From the NCBI GenBank assembly GCA_023151115.1, contig JAKLJP010000007.1:195280-259279 (forward strand): 64,000 nt of DNA, in the 5' to 3' direction. How positions within the stretch are numbered: position 1 is the first letter of the stretch; each line of letters begins with the position of its first letter. A program made the translations under genes and the position numbers. The DNA comes from Anaerolineae bacterium. Its GTDB lineage: Bacteria > Chloroflexota > Anaerolineae > 4572-78 > J111. Positions 1 to 8,740 of the stretch are shown piece by piece. The notes under the pieces are model-generated. The model saw only the letters and a list, made by a program, of their open reading frames with translations. It did no database searches and had not been told where the DNA came from.

Positions 1-218
1 GCTGTCTTCCCAGAGGGTAACAAAATAACTAGATTCCCGATCCGTTCTCCAGCGCGTTGATGACTTGGATACACGGGACATTTGATTGTTTCAACGATCA
101 CCTCATTTGCCCATTCAGCACGCCCATACTCTTTATCCCAACTTGGGTCACCGTATACTAAATATTCCTCATCAAAAAATGGCTGTTGCAATTTATAAAA
201 AATCTGCATATGACTCAT
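1..218 (-). CDS. Putative immunity protein for the adjacent Rhs toxin (partial)
   Basis: The minus-strand frame opens at ATG 218-216 and is still open at the window edge (72 codons visible). The ATG overlaps the TGA that ends the toxin tail (ATGA, 4-base overlap), the usual coupling of a polymorphic toxin and its immunity gene. The visible part begins MSHMQIFYKLQQPFFDEEYL and later has CPVYPSHQRAGERIGNL. There is no signal peptide, so the product is probably cytoplasmic. I do not recognise the family with certainty. It loosely recalls the immunity partners of Myxococcus SitA-type toxins, and the role is inferred mainly from position. Confidence 0.5.
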   Translation of the reverse strand, partial: MSHMQIFYKLQQPFFDEEYLVYGDPSWDKEYGRAEWANEVIVETIKCPVYPSHQRAGERIGNLVILLPSGKT

Positions 219-388
219 GGTATACCAAAATCCTTTTTCATTTTTTCAAGTTGTTGTAATATCTCTCCAGCTGAGGGATTACGCCCCGCAAAAAATCGCT
301 CCCATTGCTTATTCCAGCTATTGATCCAAGCTTCACCACCACCTCTACCATGAATATCCTTGTGGAAATCACGGGGCAATGGTACTAC
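215..388 (-). pseudogene. Severed C-terminal end of the Rhs toxin domain
   Basis: Directly after the TAA at 389-391 the same minus-strand frame stays open for 57 codons to a TGA at 215-217. It reads VVPLPRDFHKDIHG, then a Trp-rich WINSWNKQWERFF segment and a helical end. The preceding ORF ends with HHLLPKQFRPKF and LDIED. The two pieces together look like one HNH/His-type toxin module of the SitA/DUF2380 kind, with a paired His motif followed by PLPRDFH. In such proteins an aromatic residue commonly follows the acidic pair, so one change from TAT or TAC to TAA would explain the break. It has no start codon of its own. Domain assignment is by eye. Confidence 0.6.
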
Positions 389-3133
389 TTAATCCTCAAT
401 ATCAAGTCCTGCTGCTTCGAACTTGGGTCTAAATTGTTTGGGAAGCAGGTGATGCCCCTCGACAGGAGAGACCGGTAAAGTATTTGGTAAGCTAATGCCA
501 GAATTGGCAGGAAATGAAGTACTCAATGGAATTTGCGGCCCGAACATCGGAAACGTCCAAGTATTCGGCATCGAGTAGGGCGGTGCGCCAATTGGCCAAT
601 CAAGGCACTGCGGTTCAGCAGCCGGAAATGGCGATTGCTGGCTGTATGTTCCGGGCGGCAGAATGTTAAAGCCCGGCAAAACTTGACCCACCTCTCTTCC
701 CGCATAAGCAATTGCCGGAACCGCCAGGGCTATCAGGGCAACGATAACCGTCCCTGCCCCAGGGGATTCATACAACTGGGAACCGCCACTTCCTCCGGTA
801 AGGCAGTTATCAAATTCCACGACCGCCAGATTGCCCCCGCCGATACAACCCATCAACCCACTCGGATCCACCCGATTAACCGGATTCCCCTCGACATAAC
901 TGAAACCATTCATGGACTGCGGGCGCAGTGGGTCGCCTGGCCAGGGGTCTTTGCTCAGGAAGATGGCGCTGGAAGGGTCGTACCACCTGGCCCGCAAATG
1001 CAAGAGTTGAACATCATTTTCCCACCACTCGCCGGTAAAAGCGAAGGGCGGCATCGTTACCGGCTCAGTTGCGCCTGCTGGGGTGACCTGCACCTCATTT
1101 ACATCCAACTGGATCGCCGGAAATTGAGTATTGGCGCTCACGTTGAGATATAACGCGACCGGCGTCTTTGTCACCGGCGTGGTGTAACTCGGATTGAAAC
1201 TGCCCTGGATCGAGGGATGGTTATAGATGTAATCCGTGCTTCCATCAGCATAGTAGACGGAGAATCGCGAAGTTGTATAGGTTGGGGCTGTCATCACCGC
1301 GCTGATCGTCAGCGAACCGGGCACACCGCTGAGCCGTTTCTCGACCGTAAGCCCCGAACCGGCCACCGTGGCCGACAACCGCATCAGCCCCGGTGGATTA
1401 GACAATGTCGCCGTTCCTGACCCTGCCACAACTACATTGAGAATGTTCCACCCTTCCAAATTGGCATTGAAAGTGTTACGGAAGGAATTCGTCGCTTGCG
1501 GCTGCCCGTAGGGATCATACTCGCGCCAGCCCACGACTTCTGTCCCGCTTATGACCTGCCGCACCGAACCTAAGCCATCATTGAGCAGATACACGCGCTG
1601 GTTGGCTGAGTTCTGGGCCATCATCATTCCTGGCAGGTGCAAATACCGCGTCCCCTGGTTGGTAACGATGAGTTCCGGCAGCCCGGCGGCCCCATCCAAA
1701 GCATAATTGGTGACCGTCGCCCCAACGGTTTGCCGCACTCGGTTACCCCAGCCATCATAGGTTACTTGTAAGGCAGTATCCGCCCCCGCGCTGGAAATCA
1801 AACGATTAGCAGCGTCGTAGGCGTTGGTAATCACCCCAGTATTTGTTAAGTTGCCGTTGTTATCCCAAGTATACGTCTGTCCCGCGGCGTTGACAAGCCG
1901 GTTAGCGTCGTCATATTGATAGTTCTTTTTTAGACGGTTGCCGGCGGCATCGTAGGAATAAGCGTAGCTTTCTCCAGTGGAGTAGCCGGCGTTGGTCAAA
2001 CGGGAGAGGCTGTCGTAGGTATAGACCAGGGTGCGGGTGATCCCCGCCCCAATGAGAGCGGTTGCGAAGAGGGAGGAGCCGCTGCGGTAGATAAGCGGCA
2101 GGAAAAGGGTTAGATTGGAGTCAGGGGGCAGGGATTGAGGAGCAGTCAGGGTGGCAGCCGTAGTCCCACCTTTAAGGATGAGCGGCAGGTACAAAATCGC
2201 CTGGCGGCTGTCGCTGGTCGGCGGTTCGCCACTGTTATCTGGGCCTTCTCCGATCAGGCTAAAAGGACTAAGAGAACCACTACCACCGGGTATAACCAAC
2301 GTCTCGGTGACGCGCCGCCGGTTACCCGCCGCGTCCAGGGTGTATTGATAAATCGCCAAATCACCGGCGCTGCTGCTGTGGCTCAACCGGGTCAAGCGGC
2401 CGGCGGGGTCATAGAGGTAGGTTGTTGTCACTCCGTTGGGCAAATTCAAGGTCGCCAGCCGCCCGGCGGTGTTGTAGGTGTAGGTGTAGCGCCCGCCGGT
2501 CCAATCGGTGACATTTTTCAGGCGATTGACCGCATCGTAGGTGTAGCTAACCCCCTGGTTATTCGGATAGGTCAGGCCGGCGCGCGGGCCGGCCAGATGG
2601 TAGGTGTAGGTGATGGTCTGACCGGCCCCATTGGCGCTGCCGGTCAGGCGATACAACTTGTCGTAGCTGTAGCTGGTCGTGCCCGTGCCGTCTAGCATGC
2701 TGGTCACGTTGCCCATCTTGTCGTAGTTGAAGGTTACATCGGCGGTGCTGCCGGGGTAGTTGATGAACTTCACCCGGTTGGCCGGATCATAGGTATAGAC
2801 GGTTACCTGGTTTTTGGCATCGGTGATAACGCTGGTGTTGCCAACGGCATCATAACTGTAACGGGCGGTCAGGGTCAACGGGTCGGTCAGGCTGATGAGG
2901 CGGTTGAGATCATCATATTGGAGATTTTGGATTTTAGAGTTTGGATTTTGGATTTGGGTCAGGTTGCCGACCGGGTCATAGCGATAGCGAGTGGTCACGT
3001 CCTGGTCGGTAACAGATGGGTTGAAACTCCCGTCCTGGTAGTTCTCGATGATGCTGGTTAGGTGGTTGAGGGTGTCGTAACCATAGCGGGTTTCCACCTG
3101 GCTCTGGCCGGGTTTGGAGGAAGGGGCCAGCAC
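389..3133 (-). CDS. Rhs/YD-repeat protein, C-terminal part (fragment 3 of a split gene)
   Basis: This 914-residue frame contains about fifteen YD repeats (YxYDxxGNLxxxxD type). A Rhs-associated core follows near residues 700-755 (LRARWYDPSSAIFLSKDP, NPVNRVDPSGL), which normally forms the shell end where a toxin is autocleaved. A beta-sandwich-like insert sits at about residues 548-694, just before the core. Around residues 310-350 are two hydrophobic segments of the YLPLILKG and FLPLIYRS type. The frame is continuous with the middle fragment through the TAA at 3188-3190, so the Met at 3133 is not a natural start. The end is a premature TAA inside the toxin module. The complete protein would be a large secreted or surface toxin-delivery polypeptide. 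As it stands the gene is probably non-functional. Confidence 0.85.
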   Translation of the reverse strand: MLAPSSKPGQSQVETRYGYDTLNHLTSIIENYQDGSFNPSVTDQDVTTRYRYDPVGNLTQIQNPNSKIQNLQYDDLNRLISLTDPLTLTARYSYDAVGNTSVITDAKNQVTVYTYDPANRVKFINYPGSTADVTFNYDKMGNVTSMLDGTGTTSYSYDKLYRLTGSANGAGQTITYTYHLAGPRAGLTYPNNQGVSYTYDAVNRLKNVTDWTGGRYTYTYNTAGRLATLNLPNGVTTTYLYDPAGRLTRLSHSSSAGDLAIYQYTLDAAGNRRRVTETLVIPGGSGSLSPFSLIGEGPDNSGEPPTSDSRQAILYLPLILKGGTTAATLTAPQSLPPDSNLTLFLPLIYRSGSSLFATALIGAGITRTLVYTYDSLSRLTNAGYSTGESYAYSYDAAGNRLKKNYQYDDANRLVNAAGQTYTWDNNGNLTNTGVITNAYDAANRLISSAGADTALQVTYDGWGNRVRQTVGATVTNYALDGAAGLPELIVTNQGTRYLHLPGMMMAQNSANQRVYLLNDGLGSVRQVISGTEVVGWREYDPYGQPQATNSFRNTFNANLEGWNILNVVVAGSGTATLSNPPGLMRLSATVAGSGLTVEKRLSGVPGSLTISAVMTAPTYTTSRFSVYYADGSTDYIYNHPSIQGSFNPSYTTPVTKTPVALYLNVSANTQFPAIQLDVNEVQVTPAGATEPVTMPPFAFTGEWWENDVQLLHLRARWYDPSSAIFLSKDPWPGDPLRPQSMNGFSYVEGNPVNRVDPSGLMGCIGGGNLAVVEFDNCLTGGSGGSQLYESPGAGTVIVALIALAVPAIAYAGREVGQVLPGFNILPPGTYSQQSPFPAAEPQCLDWPIGAPPYSMPNTWTFPMFGPQIPLSTSFPANSGISLPNTLPVSPVEGHHLLPKQFRPKFEAAGLDIED

Positions 3134-3187
3134 TTTTTCCAGGTTGCCGACGGCGTCATAATAATATTGGAGATTGGAGATTGGAGA

Positions 3188-5284
3188 TTAAATTTGGGTC
3201 AGCCGGTTGAGGGTATCGTAGACATAAGTCATCGTTTCCCCGGCGTTGTTGGTGACACGGGTCAGGTTGCCAACTTCATCATAACCGTAGGTGGTGATCA
3301 CATCCCGGTCCGGTTCGGCGGGGTTATACGCGCCATCGTCGTAGTTGAGCACAACCCGGCTCACCTGGCCCAACGGATTGTACTCAAAATAGGCGCGCCG
3401 GTCAAGCGGGTCGTAAATGTACTTGAGCCGCCCATTGGTATCATATTCGTACCGGGTGATCACATCCTGATCGGGCGCTTCGCCGGCCACGTGGACACCG
3501 TTGCTGTAGTTTTGGATAACCCGGCTCAATCGCCCGGCGCTGTCATACTCGTAGCGGGTTTCGACCGATTTTGGGTCAATGAAGCTGGTCAGCCGCCCGG
3601 CCCGATCATACCCGTAATCGGTGATCAAATTACACTCGGTCGCCGGGCAACTGCTGGTCAGGTAGTTCTCAGTCACGGCGCTGAGCAGGTCGCTGTTGCT
3701 GACATATTGGTAACGGGTAACGATCCCGCGAGCATTGGTGATTCTTGTCACCCGACCCAGGCTGTCGTAAGTAAAGCCGGTCTGCTGACCTAACGGGTTG
3801 GTTATTCTGATCAGGTTGCCGGTGGCGCTGTCGTAAGTGTAGGTGATGGTTTTGCCGCGCTCGTTGGTAATGTTTGTCACCTGGCCGCGGCTGTTGTAGG
3901 TGTAAACGGTGGTACCGGAGACGGTGGTGATGGTTTTGAGATTGTTGGTCAAATCGTAAGTGTAGCTCAGGGTGTTGTTGCGGGCGTCGGTGATGGAGGT
4001 CAGATTGTTACGCGCATCATAAGTAAAGCGGGTCCGGTTGCCCAGAGCATCGGTGATGGCAGTGGTCAACCCCAGGGTTGTAACGTAGGTGTAGGTAATA
4101 GGGTTGTGGCGGGCATCCATGACCTTTTTGCGGTTAAAGCCATTGTCAAAGTCATAGCTCTGGCTGCGGCCCAGGGCATCGGTTTGGCCGACCAGCAGGT
4201 TGTTTGTGCCATAGGTATCGGTCAGCACCCGGCCCATTTCGGTGACGGTGCGGGTGTTGCTGCCATAGGTAATTTGGACGATGGGCTGGCCGGCGCCATT
4301 CTGCTGGCTCGTTGCTCGCCCCTGGCTGTCAAAAAAAGTTTTTTCGACAATCCTGTTGGTGGGGTCGGTGACTATGTGCAAATAGTGGTTGCCGCTGTAG
4401 GTGTAGGTCCAGGTCATCCCCCGTGTATCCACCACCTGCGTTAAATCGCCGCTGCCGTTGTAGCTGTAAGTAACGGCCCGCCCGGTGTGATCGGTCACTC
4501 TTCTGAGCCGCCCGGCGCTGTTGTAAGCGAAATCCAGGCTGCGCCCGCTGGCAGCGTCGGTGACGCGGGTCAGCGTAATCCCGCCGGTGTAGGTCAAGTG
4601 GGTGGCGTTGCCCTGCGGGTCGAGATGATGGATCAGCCGGCCGGTGTTGGTGAAAACAAAGGTCTCCTGGCTAACTGCTGTAACCGTGTAAACGTAGCTG
4701 CTGGGGCCCGTTCCCCCGCGTATCATCGTCGCCCACACGCCGGGATAGGCTATATACGTGCCGTTGCCGTTGTCGCCAAAGCGCAGGCGGGACCCATGCG
4801 GCGCTTTGAGGATGACCACCCCGGCCTCGCCGCCGGGGTCTGTTGGGAAGGCCAGCTTGAGGTCGTAATTGTGCGTCCAGCCGTAGCCTAGCGGCTTGGA
4901 GTAAACCACTGTACCGGTGACGGGCAGGCTGTTGTAACTGCGCTCAAAGCGCAGGGGCTGGCCGACGGCGGCAATCTCAAAGTCGGTGGTCTGGTAGTTG
5001 TAGTTGCCGCTGAAGGTGTTGATGGGAAAGGGGGTGAAGTGATGCTTTGTCTCGTTGCCGCAGAAAGGGCATTCGTTAGGCGCGTAGAGGTGCTGTAACA
5101 GGTTGACCGGTTGGTAGGTAGCCGGGACAAAGCGCACGTAGTCCCAAAGCACCTCTTTTGAACCGCTGGTGAGGGTATTTCCATTCGCACTCAAACGAAC
5201 ATATCTGAACGAGCCTGTATTCGTAGCAGCCGCACGGGTTAGGGGTTGGGAACAGCCAAAGTTAGGGCACTGAGGAAAGCCCAA
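3188..5284 (-). CDS. Rhs/YD-repeat protein, middle part (fragment 2 of a split gene)
   Basis: This 698-residue frame starts with a cysteine-containing segment and a DUF6531-like entry domain (PINTFSGNYNYQTTDF, residues about 85-105; then RFERSYNS). About twenty YD repeats follow. It ends with DTLNRLTQI and a TAA at 3188-3190 created inside a GATTGGA-type repeat. The same frame continues without shift into the next fragment. Upstream it joins the N-terminal fragment only if one base is gained or lost near 5318-5325. The role would be the barrel of an Rhs cocoon. The Met at 5284 is simply the first ATG after the frameshift. Confidence 0.85.
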   Translation of the reverse strand: MGFPQCPNFGCSQPLTRAAATNTGSFRYVRLSANGNTLTSGSKEVLWDYVRFVPATYQPVNLLQHLYAPNECPFCGNETKHHFTPFPINTFSGNYNYQTTDFEIAAVGQPLRFERSYNSLPVTGTVVYSKPLGYGWTHNYDLKLAFPTDPGGEAGVVILKAPHGSRLRFGDNGNGTYIAYPGVWATMIRGGTGPSSYVYTVTAVSQETFVFTNTGRLIHHLDPQGNATHLTYTGGITLTRVTDAASGRSLDFAYNSAGRLRRVTDHTGRAVTYSYNGSGDLTQVVDTRGMTWTYTYSGNHYLHIVTDPTNRIVEKTFFDSQGRATSQQNGAGQPIVQITYGSNTRTVTEMGRVLTDTYGTNNLLVGQTDALGRSQSYDFDNGFNRKKVMDARHNPITYTYVTTLGLTTAITDALGNRTRFTYDARNNLTSITDARNNTLSYTYDLTNNLKTITTVSGTTVYTYNSRGQVTNITNERGKTITYTYDSATGNLIRITNPLGQQTGFTYDSLGRVTRITNARGIVTRYQYVSNSDLLSAVTENYLTSSCPATECNLITDYGYDRAGRLTSFIDPKSVETRYEYDSAGRLSRVIQNYSNGVHVAGEAPDQDVITRYEYDTNGRLKYIYDPLDRRAYFEYNPLGQVSRVVLNYDDGAYNPAEPDRDVITTYGYDEVGNLTRVTNNAGETMTYVYDTLNRLTQI

Positions 5285-5925
5285 AGGAAGATCGCTCCAG
5301 GGCCAGTCGAATCCAAACTGACTTGAACCCCAGGAAACACATAGTTAAAGCCGCCATCAGCAAATGATAAACTGTGAGTTTGGGCCTCAACATTTATTCC
5401 ACCCACTGTTGTTCCACTATTGAGGGTGATAATTGCTCCCAAGTCATAAATGCCCTGAATAAAATCGCCAGCGTCGCACGGTGGTCCGGGACAAGCAAAA
5501 TAAATTTTAGCTCCGCCTCCTAAATTGTCTTCAGGTCCCAATACATTCTCTGGAGTTATTGACACAAACTGAGTTACTTGAGGAATAGAACTTGAGCCTA
5601 CATTAACCACCGCCATCGGGTATAGCCACTGCCCTACTTGACTTTGTTTATGGGGGATAAAGGATGAGGGGAGGGTTGGCGGGTTTTCAGCGGGCTTGCT
5701 TATGGTAAGGTCTTTTTGGCCAGGGGCATTTGCCGTTGGTGAAGTTTCTATGATTTCGGCCAGTTTGGGTGTCTCGACCAAAGCTTGGCTAAACGCCGGT
5801 GTCGTGGAATGTTTGTCCGTTGCTGCGGCTGAAACTAAAGAGGATGGCGGCAACAAACTGCTCAATAAGGCAATAATCAGGACAACATTGAGCCAACGGG
5901 CGAGATGGGTGGAAAGCGTAAGCAT
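5239..5925 (-). CDS. Rhs/YD-repeat protein, N-terminal secreted part (fragment 1 of a split gene)
   Basis: The start is placed at ATG 5925 (MLTLSTHLARW) because AGGAGG lies seven bases upstream; an earlier in-frame ATG at 5985 falls inside an intergenic repeat. Residues about 8-32 form a signal peptide/membrane segment (LNVVLIIALLSSLLPPSSLVSAAA), so the protein is exported. The rest is a low-complexity region and a beta-rich domain with one CPGPPC motif. The frame ends in ALTLAVPNP and a stop. Another frame across the same bases reads FDWPWSDLPLGFPQCP and carries on into the DUF6531 domain, so this is the head of the Rhs gene interrupted by a single-base frameshift around 5320. Confidence 0.75.
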   Translation of the reverse strand: MLTLSTHLARWLNVVLIIALLSSLLPPSSLVSAAATDKHSTTPAFSQALVETPKLAEIIETSPTANAPGQKDLTISKPAENPPTLPSSFIPHKQSQVGQWLYPMAVVNVGSSSIPQVTQFVSITPENVLGPEDNLGGGAKIYFACPGPPCDAGDFIQGIYDLGAIITLNSGTTVGGINVEAQTHSLSFADGGFNYVFPGVQVSLDSTGPGAIFLWAFLSALTLAVPNP

Positions 5926-6041
5926 AGGGGATCCTCCTAAGAAAAGTGGACGGTAGATGGTAGATGGTAGACAGGGGTAATACATCCCTGCTACCTTGCT
6001 ACCTGCTACCTTTTCAAGGTGAAATAGAAATTGGACTAAAC

Positions 6042-6101
6042 AAAAAACGCGCTAACCACTTTTGCCTCCTTGTTTAGAGAAACAATCGCCGTTAGCGCGT
6101 T
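6042..6101 (-). terminator. Terminator-like hairpin with long loop, upstream of the Rhs gene
   Basis: On the minus strand an 11-base perfect stem (AACGCGCTAAC at 6101-6091 with GTTAGCGCGTT at 6056-6046) is followed by six U residues (6047-6042). The loop contains its own small hairpin (TTGTTT/AAACAA, 6070-6085) and a purine-rich AAGGAGGC. It lies about 320 bases after the MpaB gene and 117 bases before the Rhs start. It could end the upstream transcript or act as an attenuator of the Rhs leader. I cannot match the loop to a known riboswitch. Confidence 0.5.
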
Positions 6102-6132
6102 GAGCGTCGTTAATTTTTATTTTGAGTTCAGG

Positions 6133-6164
6133 AAGGGAGGGAGGATGGATGGATGGATGGATGG
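6133..6164. repeat. GGAT tetranucleotide microsatellite
   Basis: Two GGGA-like units are followed by five to six GGAT units. It is a simple tandem repeat in the non-coding region and a possible slippage site. Confidence 0.7.
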
Positions 6165-6419
6165 AATGAAAGAAGAGAGGGGTAGAGAGTGGAGAGGGTT
6201 ACGAGATTTGGTTAAGGTTGTGGCAGAGGGGTGGGTTTTGGTCATCCTGGTTGTCTTAATTGAGATTGCTGGTTTGACAAAACAAAACCATCTGTTACCC
6301 CTAGCACTACTTCACAAGAATTTTATTAGAATTTCATGGGAATTTGGCTGGAAGTTTGAGGAAAAGGTTAAAGAGGCTGGCAGGTAGAGATTAAGATTAA
6401 TAATCTCCACGCCAAGCGT

Positions 6420-7319
6420 CTAATCTCCAGAAGAATAAGATGTTCTACTTGGAGATTGATCTTTACAGTTCTTAGCCCGCTCAAAATACCACTGGCCCAG
6501 CAAAGCGTGGGGCCAGACACACAAGGCCGGCGGCAGCGTGGCCCGTAATCCCCGTGCTTGCCGGGCCAGCCACTGTAGCCGCCGCTCCCGCCGATCATCC
6601 CAGGGGATATTAAAATCTGCTCGCAGCCGGGGTGGCAGCAAGCCCAACCCGGCAAAGCTAACGGCGCGGATAAGGGCTCCCGGCGGCGAACCAAAGATGG
6701 TCGCGGTCACCTCGCGGGCCGTATCGCCCACGGTCAGCGTGTCACTGTTGAACATCCTTTCCACATAAGCGGTAAAATCGGCGTAGGCCGGCGGCAACAC
6801 CGGGGCCGGAATGCCCAGCATGCGGCCCAGCAACCGGCTGTCGCGGTAATAAGCTTCTTTTTCGGCCAGACTCAGCGGCCGGACAAACAAATCGTGGACC
6901 AACAGGATCGAGTCAATTAACGTCGCCAGCACCCACAGCTTGAGGTGAGGGTCGTTGGCTTGATACCCGGTTTGGGCCGCAAACGGCCCCACGCTGGTGG
7001 GCACCCCCCCCTCAACCGCCCGATGGCAGCGATAAACCCGGCCCACCGCCCGGCGGGCGGTTTCGGCACTACCAAACGTGGCATCCACCATCATAAACAC
7101 CGTACGATACAACCGGCCCAGCGAGTCGCGCCGGAAGTTGCTGTGCTGAGCCACCCCCGCTGCCACCAGCGGATGGGCCAGTTCTAGCATCACCGCCCGC
7201 GCCCCTGCCAGAATTATCAACAATTCCCGGTTTACCTGCCAAAAAGCCTCATCGGGCGAAAAGTAGCCGTAAGGCGTAGAGGGTAAAGGGAGAGTTTCAT
7301 TCATAGATTTGACTTTCAT
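6420..7319 (-). CDS. Oxygenase MpaB family protein (DUF2236)
   Basis: This 299-residue protein matches the MpaB/rubber-oxygenase-like family: EAFWQVNRELLIILAGARAV at the N-terminus, HPLVAAGVAQHS at about residue 50, a conserved R..T...FG segment, DPHLKLWVLATLIDS in the centre and a D..R...LL C-terminal core. Family members are thought to bind a b-type haem through conserved His residues and oxygenate lipid-like substrates; the substrate here is unknown. The start at 7319 has a perfect AGGAGG (7332-7327) seven bases upstream that overlaps the stop of the radical SAM gene, so the two are translationally close. The last dozen codons (RTSYSSGD end) are contributed by a GATTGGA-type repeat. Confidence 0.8.
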   Translation of the reverse strand: MKVKSMNETLPLPSTPYGYFSPDEAFWQVNRELLIILAGARAVMLELAHPLVAAGVAQHSNFRRDSLGRLYRTVFMMVDATFGSAETARRAVGRVYRCHRAVEGGVPTSVGPFAAQTGYQANDPHLKLWVLATLIDSILLVHDLFVRPLSLAEKEAYYRDSRLLGRMLGIPAPVLPPAYADFTAYVERMFNSDTLTVGDTAREVTATIFGSPPGALIRAVSFAGLGLLPPRLRADFNIPWDDRRERRLQWLARQARGLRATLPPALCVWPHALLGQWYFERAKNCKDQSPSRTSYSSGD

Positions 7320-7329
7320 AAATGTCCTC

Positions 7330-8721
7330 CTAATCTCCCAATTCCGGCGCTAAAACGCCGGCTGAAACGGGTGGGTGGGTGGAGAGGACTGTCGGAAGAT
7401 TAATCTGTCGCTGCATATCTACAGGGGCATTGTTTCTGAGTCTTTTCAGGCAGTAAAAACCATTCATCATCAGGGATAAGAGAACGGCCCCCAACCGTAA
7501 ACGAAAGAGTGACCGCAAGCTTCGTTTGGCGGCATATTTGAACGAAAAAGCGGTGCGCCACAACATCCGGTGGGCTTGCAACAGTTCAGTGGGACTCATC
7601 TGCTGGGGCTGGAAGGTGACGTTATAACCATTGTAATATTCCCATCCCCGTCCCGTAAGCAGCCGGTCTTCCTGCTCCAGTTTATCGTAGAGGGGAGTCC
7701 CGCGAAAGGGGGTGAGGATACTCAAAAAGGGCACATCTACGCTAATGTCGTAAAGCTGCCGGGCCATATCCTCGATGCTGGCCGGGGTATCGCCATCAAA
7801 TCCGGCGATAAAACCGGCCATCACCGCAATCCCGCGCTTGTGTACTTTCTCGATGCAGGCGCGATAGTGCTCGGCTTTGTTCTGGCGTTTGTTAGCATCC
7901 TTGAGCGACTCTTGCCCAAACGTCTCAATGCCGAAAAAAACGCCGATACAGCCGGACTGCTGCATCAAATCGAGCAGCTCTTCATCTTTGGCGATGTCCA
8001 GGCTGGCCTGGGTTAACCACCACTTTTTGAGCGGGATCATCGCCCGCAGCAGTTCTTTAACGTACTTACGGTTGGCGGTGAGATTGTCGTCCCAAAACCA
8101 GACTACTTTGCGCTGCCACCATTGGCTGAAGTTGTTGTACTCGATATCCTTGATAACCTCGACTACCGGGCGAGTGCGAAAGCCGGGATTGAGCGTCGGC
8201 ACGGTGCAGAAGGAGCAGGTGAAGGGGCAGCCTCGTGTAGTTTGAATCACCCGTTTGATAAAGAAGGCGCCGGGCAGTAAATCGTAGCGAGGCGTGGGCA
8301 GGTTGAGTAAAGGCTGCGTCTGGCCTTGGTAGATGGACTTCAACACCCCTTGCTCCGCATCGGTCAGCAGTGTAGCCCAAACCGACTCCGCCTCACCGAC
8401 CACCACCGCGTGGCAGTATTGCAGCGCCTCAGTTGGAGAAAAGGTTACGTGCGGGCCGCCCATCACCACGATTTTGCCTTTTTGCTTGAACAGGGCAGCC
8501 AGCCGGTAGGCTTCCGGGGCGAAACCGCTGAAGAAGGAGAGGGCAATCAAATCGGCGTCAGTATCCAAGTTGACCGGCTCTACCTGCTGATGCGTTACCT
8601 TAACCTCAAATCGAGGCGGAGTAATCGCCGCCAAATGGATGCCGGTAATCGGCGGCACAAAATTAGCTTCGTGGCCTTTCTCGTAGCGCGGCATATAAAC
8701 GACGATAATTTCGATCTTCAT
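7330..8721 (-). CDS. B12-binding radical SAM protein
   Basis: This 463-residue enzyme has an N-terminal cobalamin-binding-like Rossmann domain (residues about 1-140; [20 protein letters not shown]). A radical SAM domain follows, with the cluster motif CPFTCSFC near residue 165, then [13 protein letters not shown] and [10 protein letters not shown]. The C-terminal 70 residues are basic and hydrophobic and may dock to the membrane. Such proteins (BchE/HpnP-like class) use SAM and often cobalamin for methyl transfer or cyclisation on hydrophobic substrates. The first gap to the next gene is ten bases, and the small membrane gene ends 19 bases upstream, so the three form one operon. Pairing with an MpaB-type oxygenase suggests a lipid or isoprenoid modification. 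The exact reaction is not readable from the sequence. Confidence 0.85.
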   Translation of the reverse strand: MKIEIIVVYMPRYEKGHEANFVPPITGIHLAAITPPRFEVKVTHQQVEPVNLDTDADLIALSFFSGFAPEAYRLAALFKQKGKIVVMGGPHVTFSPTEALQYCHAVVVGEAESVWATLLTDAEQGVLKSIYQGQTQPLLNLPTPRYDLLPGAFFIKRVIQTTRGCPFTCSFCTVPTLNPGFRTRPVVEVIKDIEYNNFSQWWQRKVVWFWDDNLTANRKYVKELLRAMIPLKKWWLTQASLDIAKDEELLDLMQQSGCIGVFFGIETFGQESLKDANKRQNKAEHYRACIEKVHKRGIAVMAGFIAGFDGDTPASIEDMARQLYDISVDVPFLSILTPFRGTPLYDKLEQEDRLLTGRGWEYYNGYNVTFQPQQMSPTELLQAHRMLWRTAFSFKYAAKRSLRSLFRLRLGAVLLSLMMNGFYCLKRLRNNAPVDMQRQINLPTVLSTHPPVSAGVLAPELGD

Positions 8722-8740
8722 AGAATTCCCCTTTCTTGGC

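Larger units (their letters stand above)
5926..6419. other. Gene-free leader region of the Rhs gene with repeats
   Basis: About 490 bases without a convincing gene. From left to right it holds a TAGATGG/GCTACCT hairpin repeat (5948-6014), a terminator-like hairpin on the minus strand (6042-6101), a GGAT microsatellite (6133-6164), AT-rich sequence, and a GATTGGA-type repeat (6385-6455) that reaches into the end of the MpaB gene. A plus-strand open frame at 6070-6387 is mostly microsatellite-derived and is not a gene. Confidence 0.6.

Noticed and set aside
3062..3793. Long plus-strand open frame opposite the Rhs gene
   Set aside because: Repetitive composition mirrors the YD repeats on the other strand; no ribosome binding site and no domain. 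It is a shadow frame, as are similar ones at 2135-2695 and 4106-4891.
6042..6101. c-di-GMP or other known riboswitch in the Rhs leader
   Set aside because: Conserved loop sequences of the known classes are not present; only the hairpin and U-run are clear.
6070..6387. Possible plus-strand gene of 105 codons
   Set aside because: Its centre is a GGAT microsatellite and an A/G-rich tract. It lies over a terminator-like hairpin and shows no domain.
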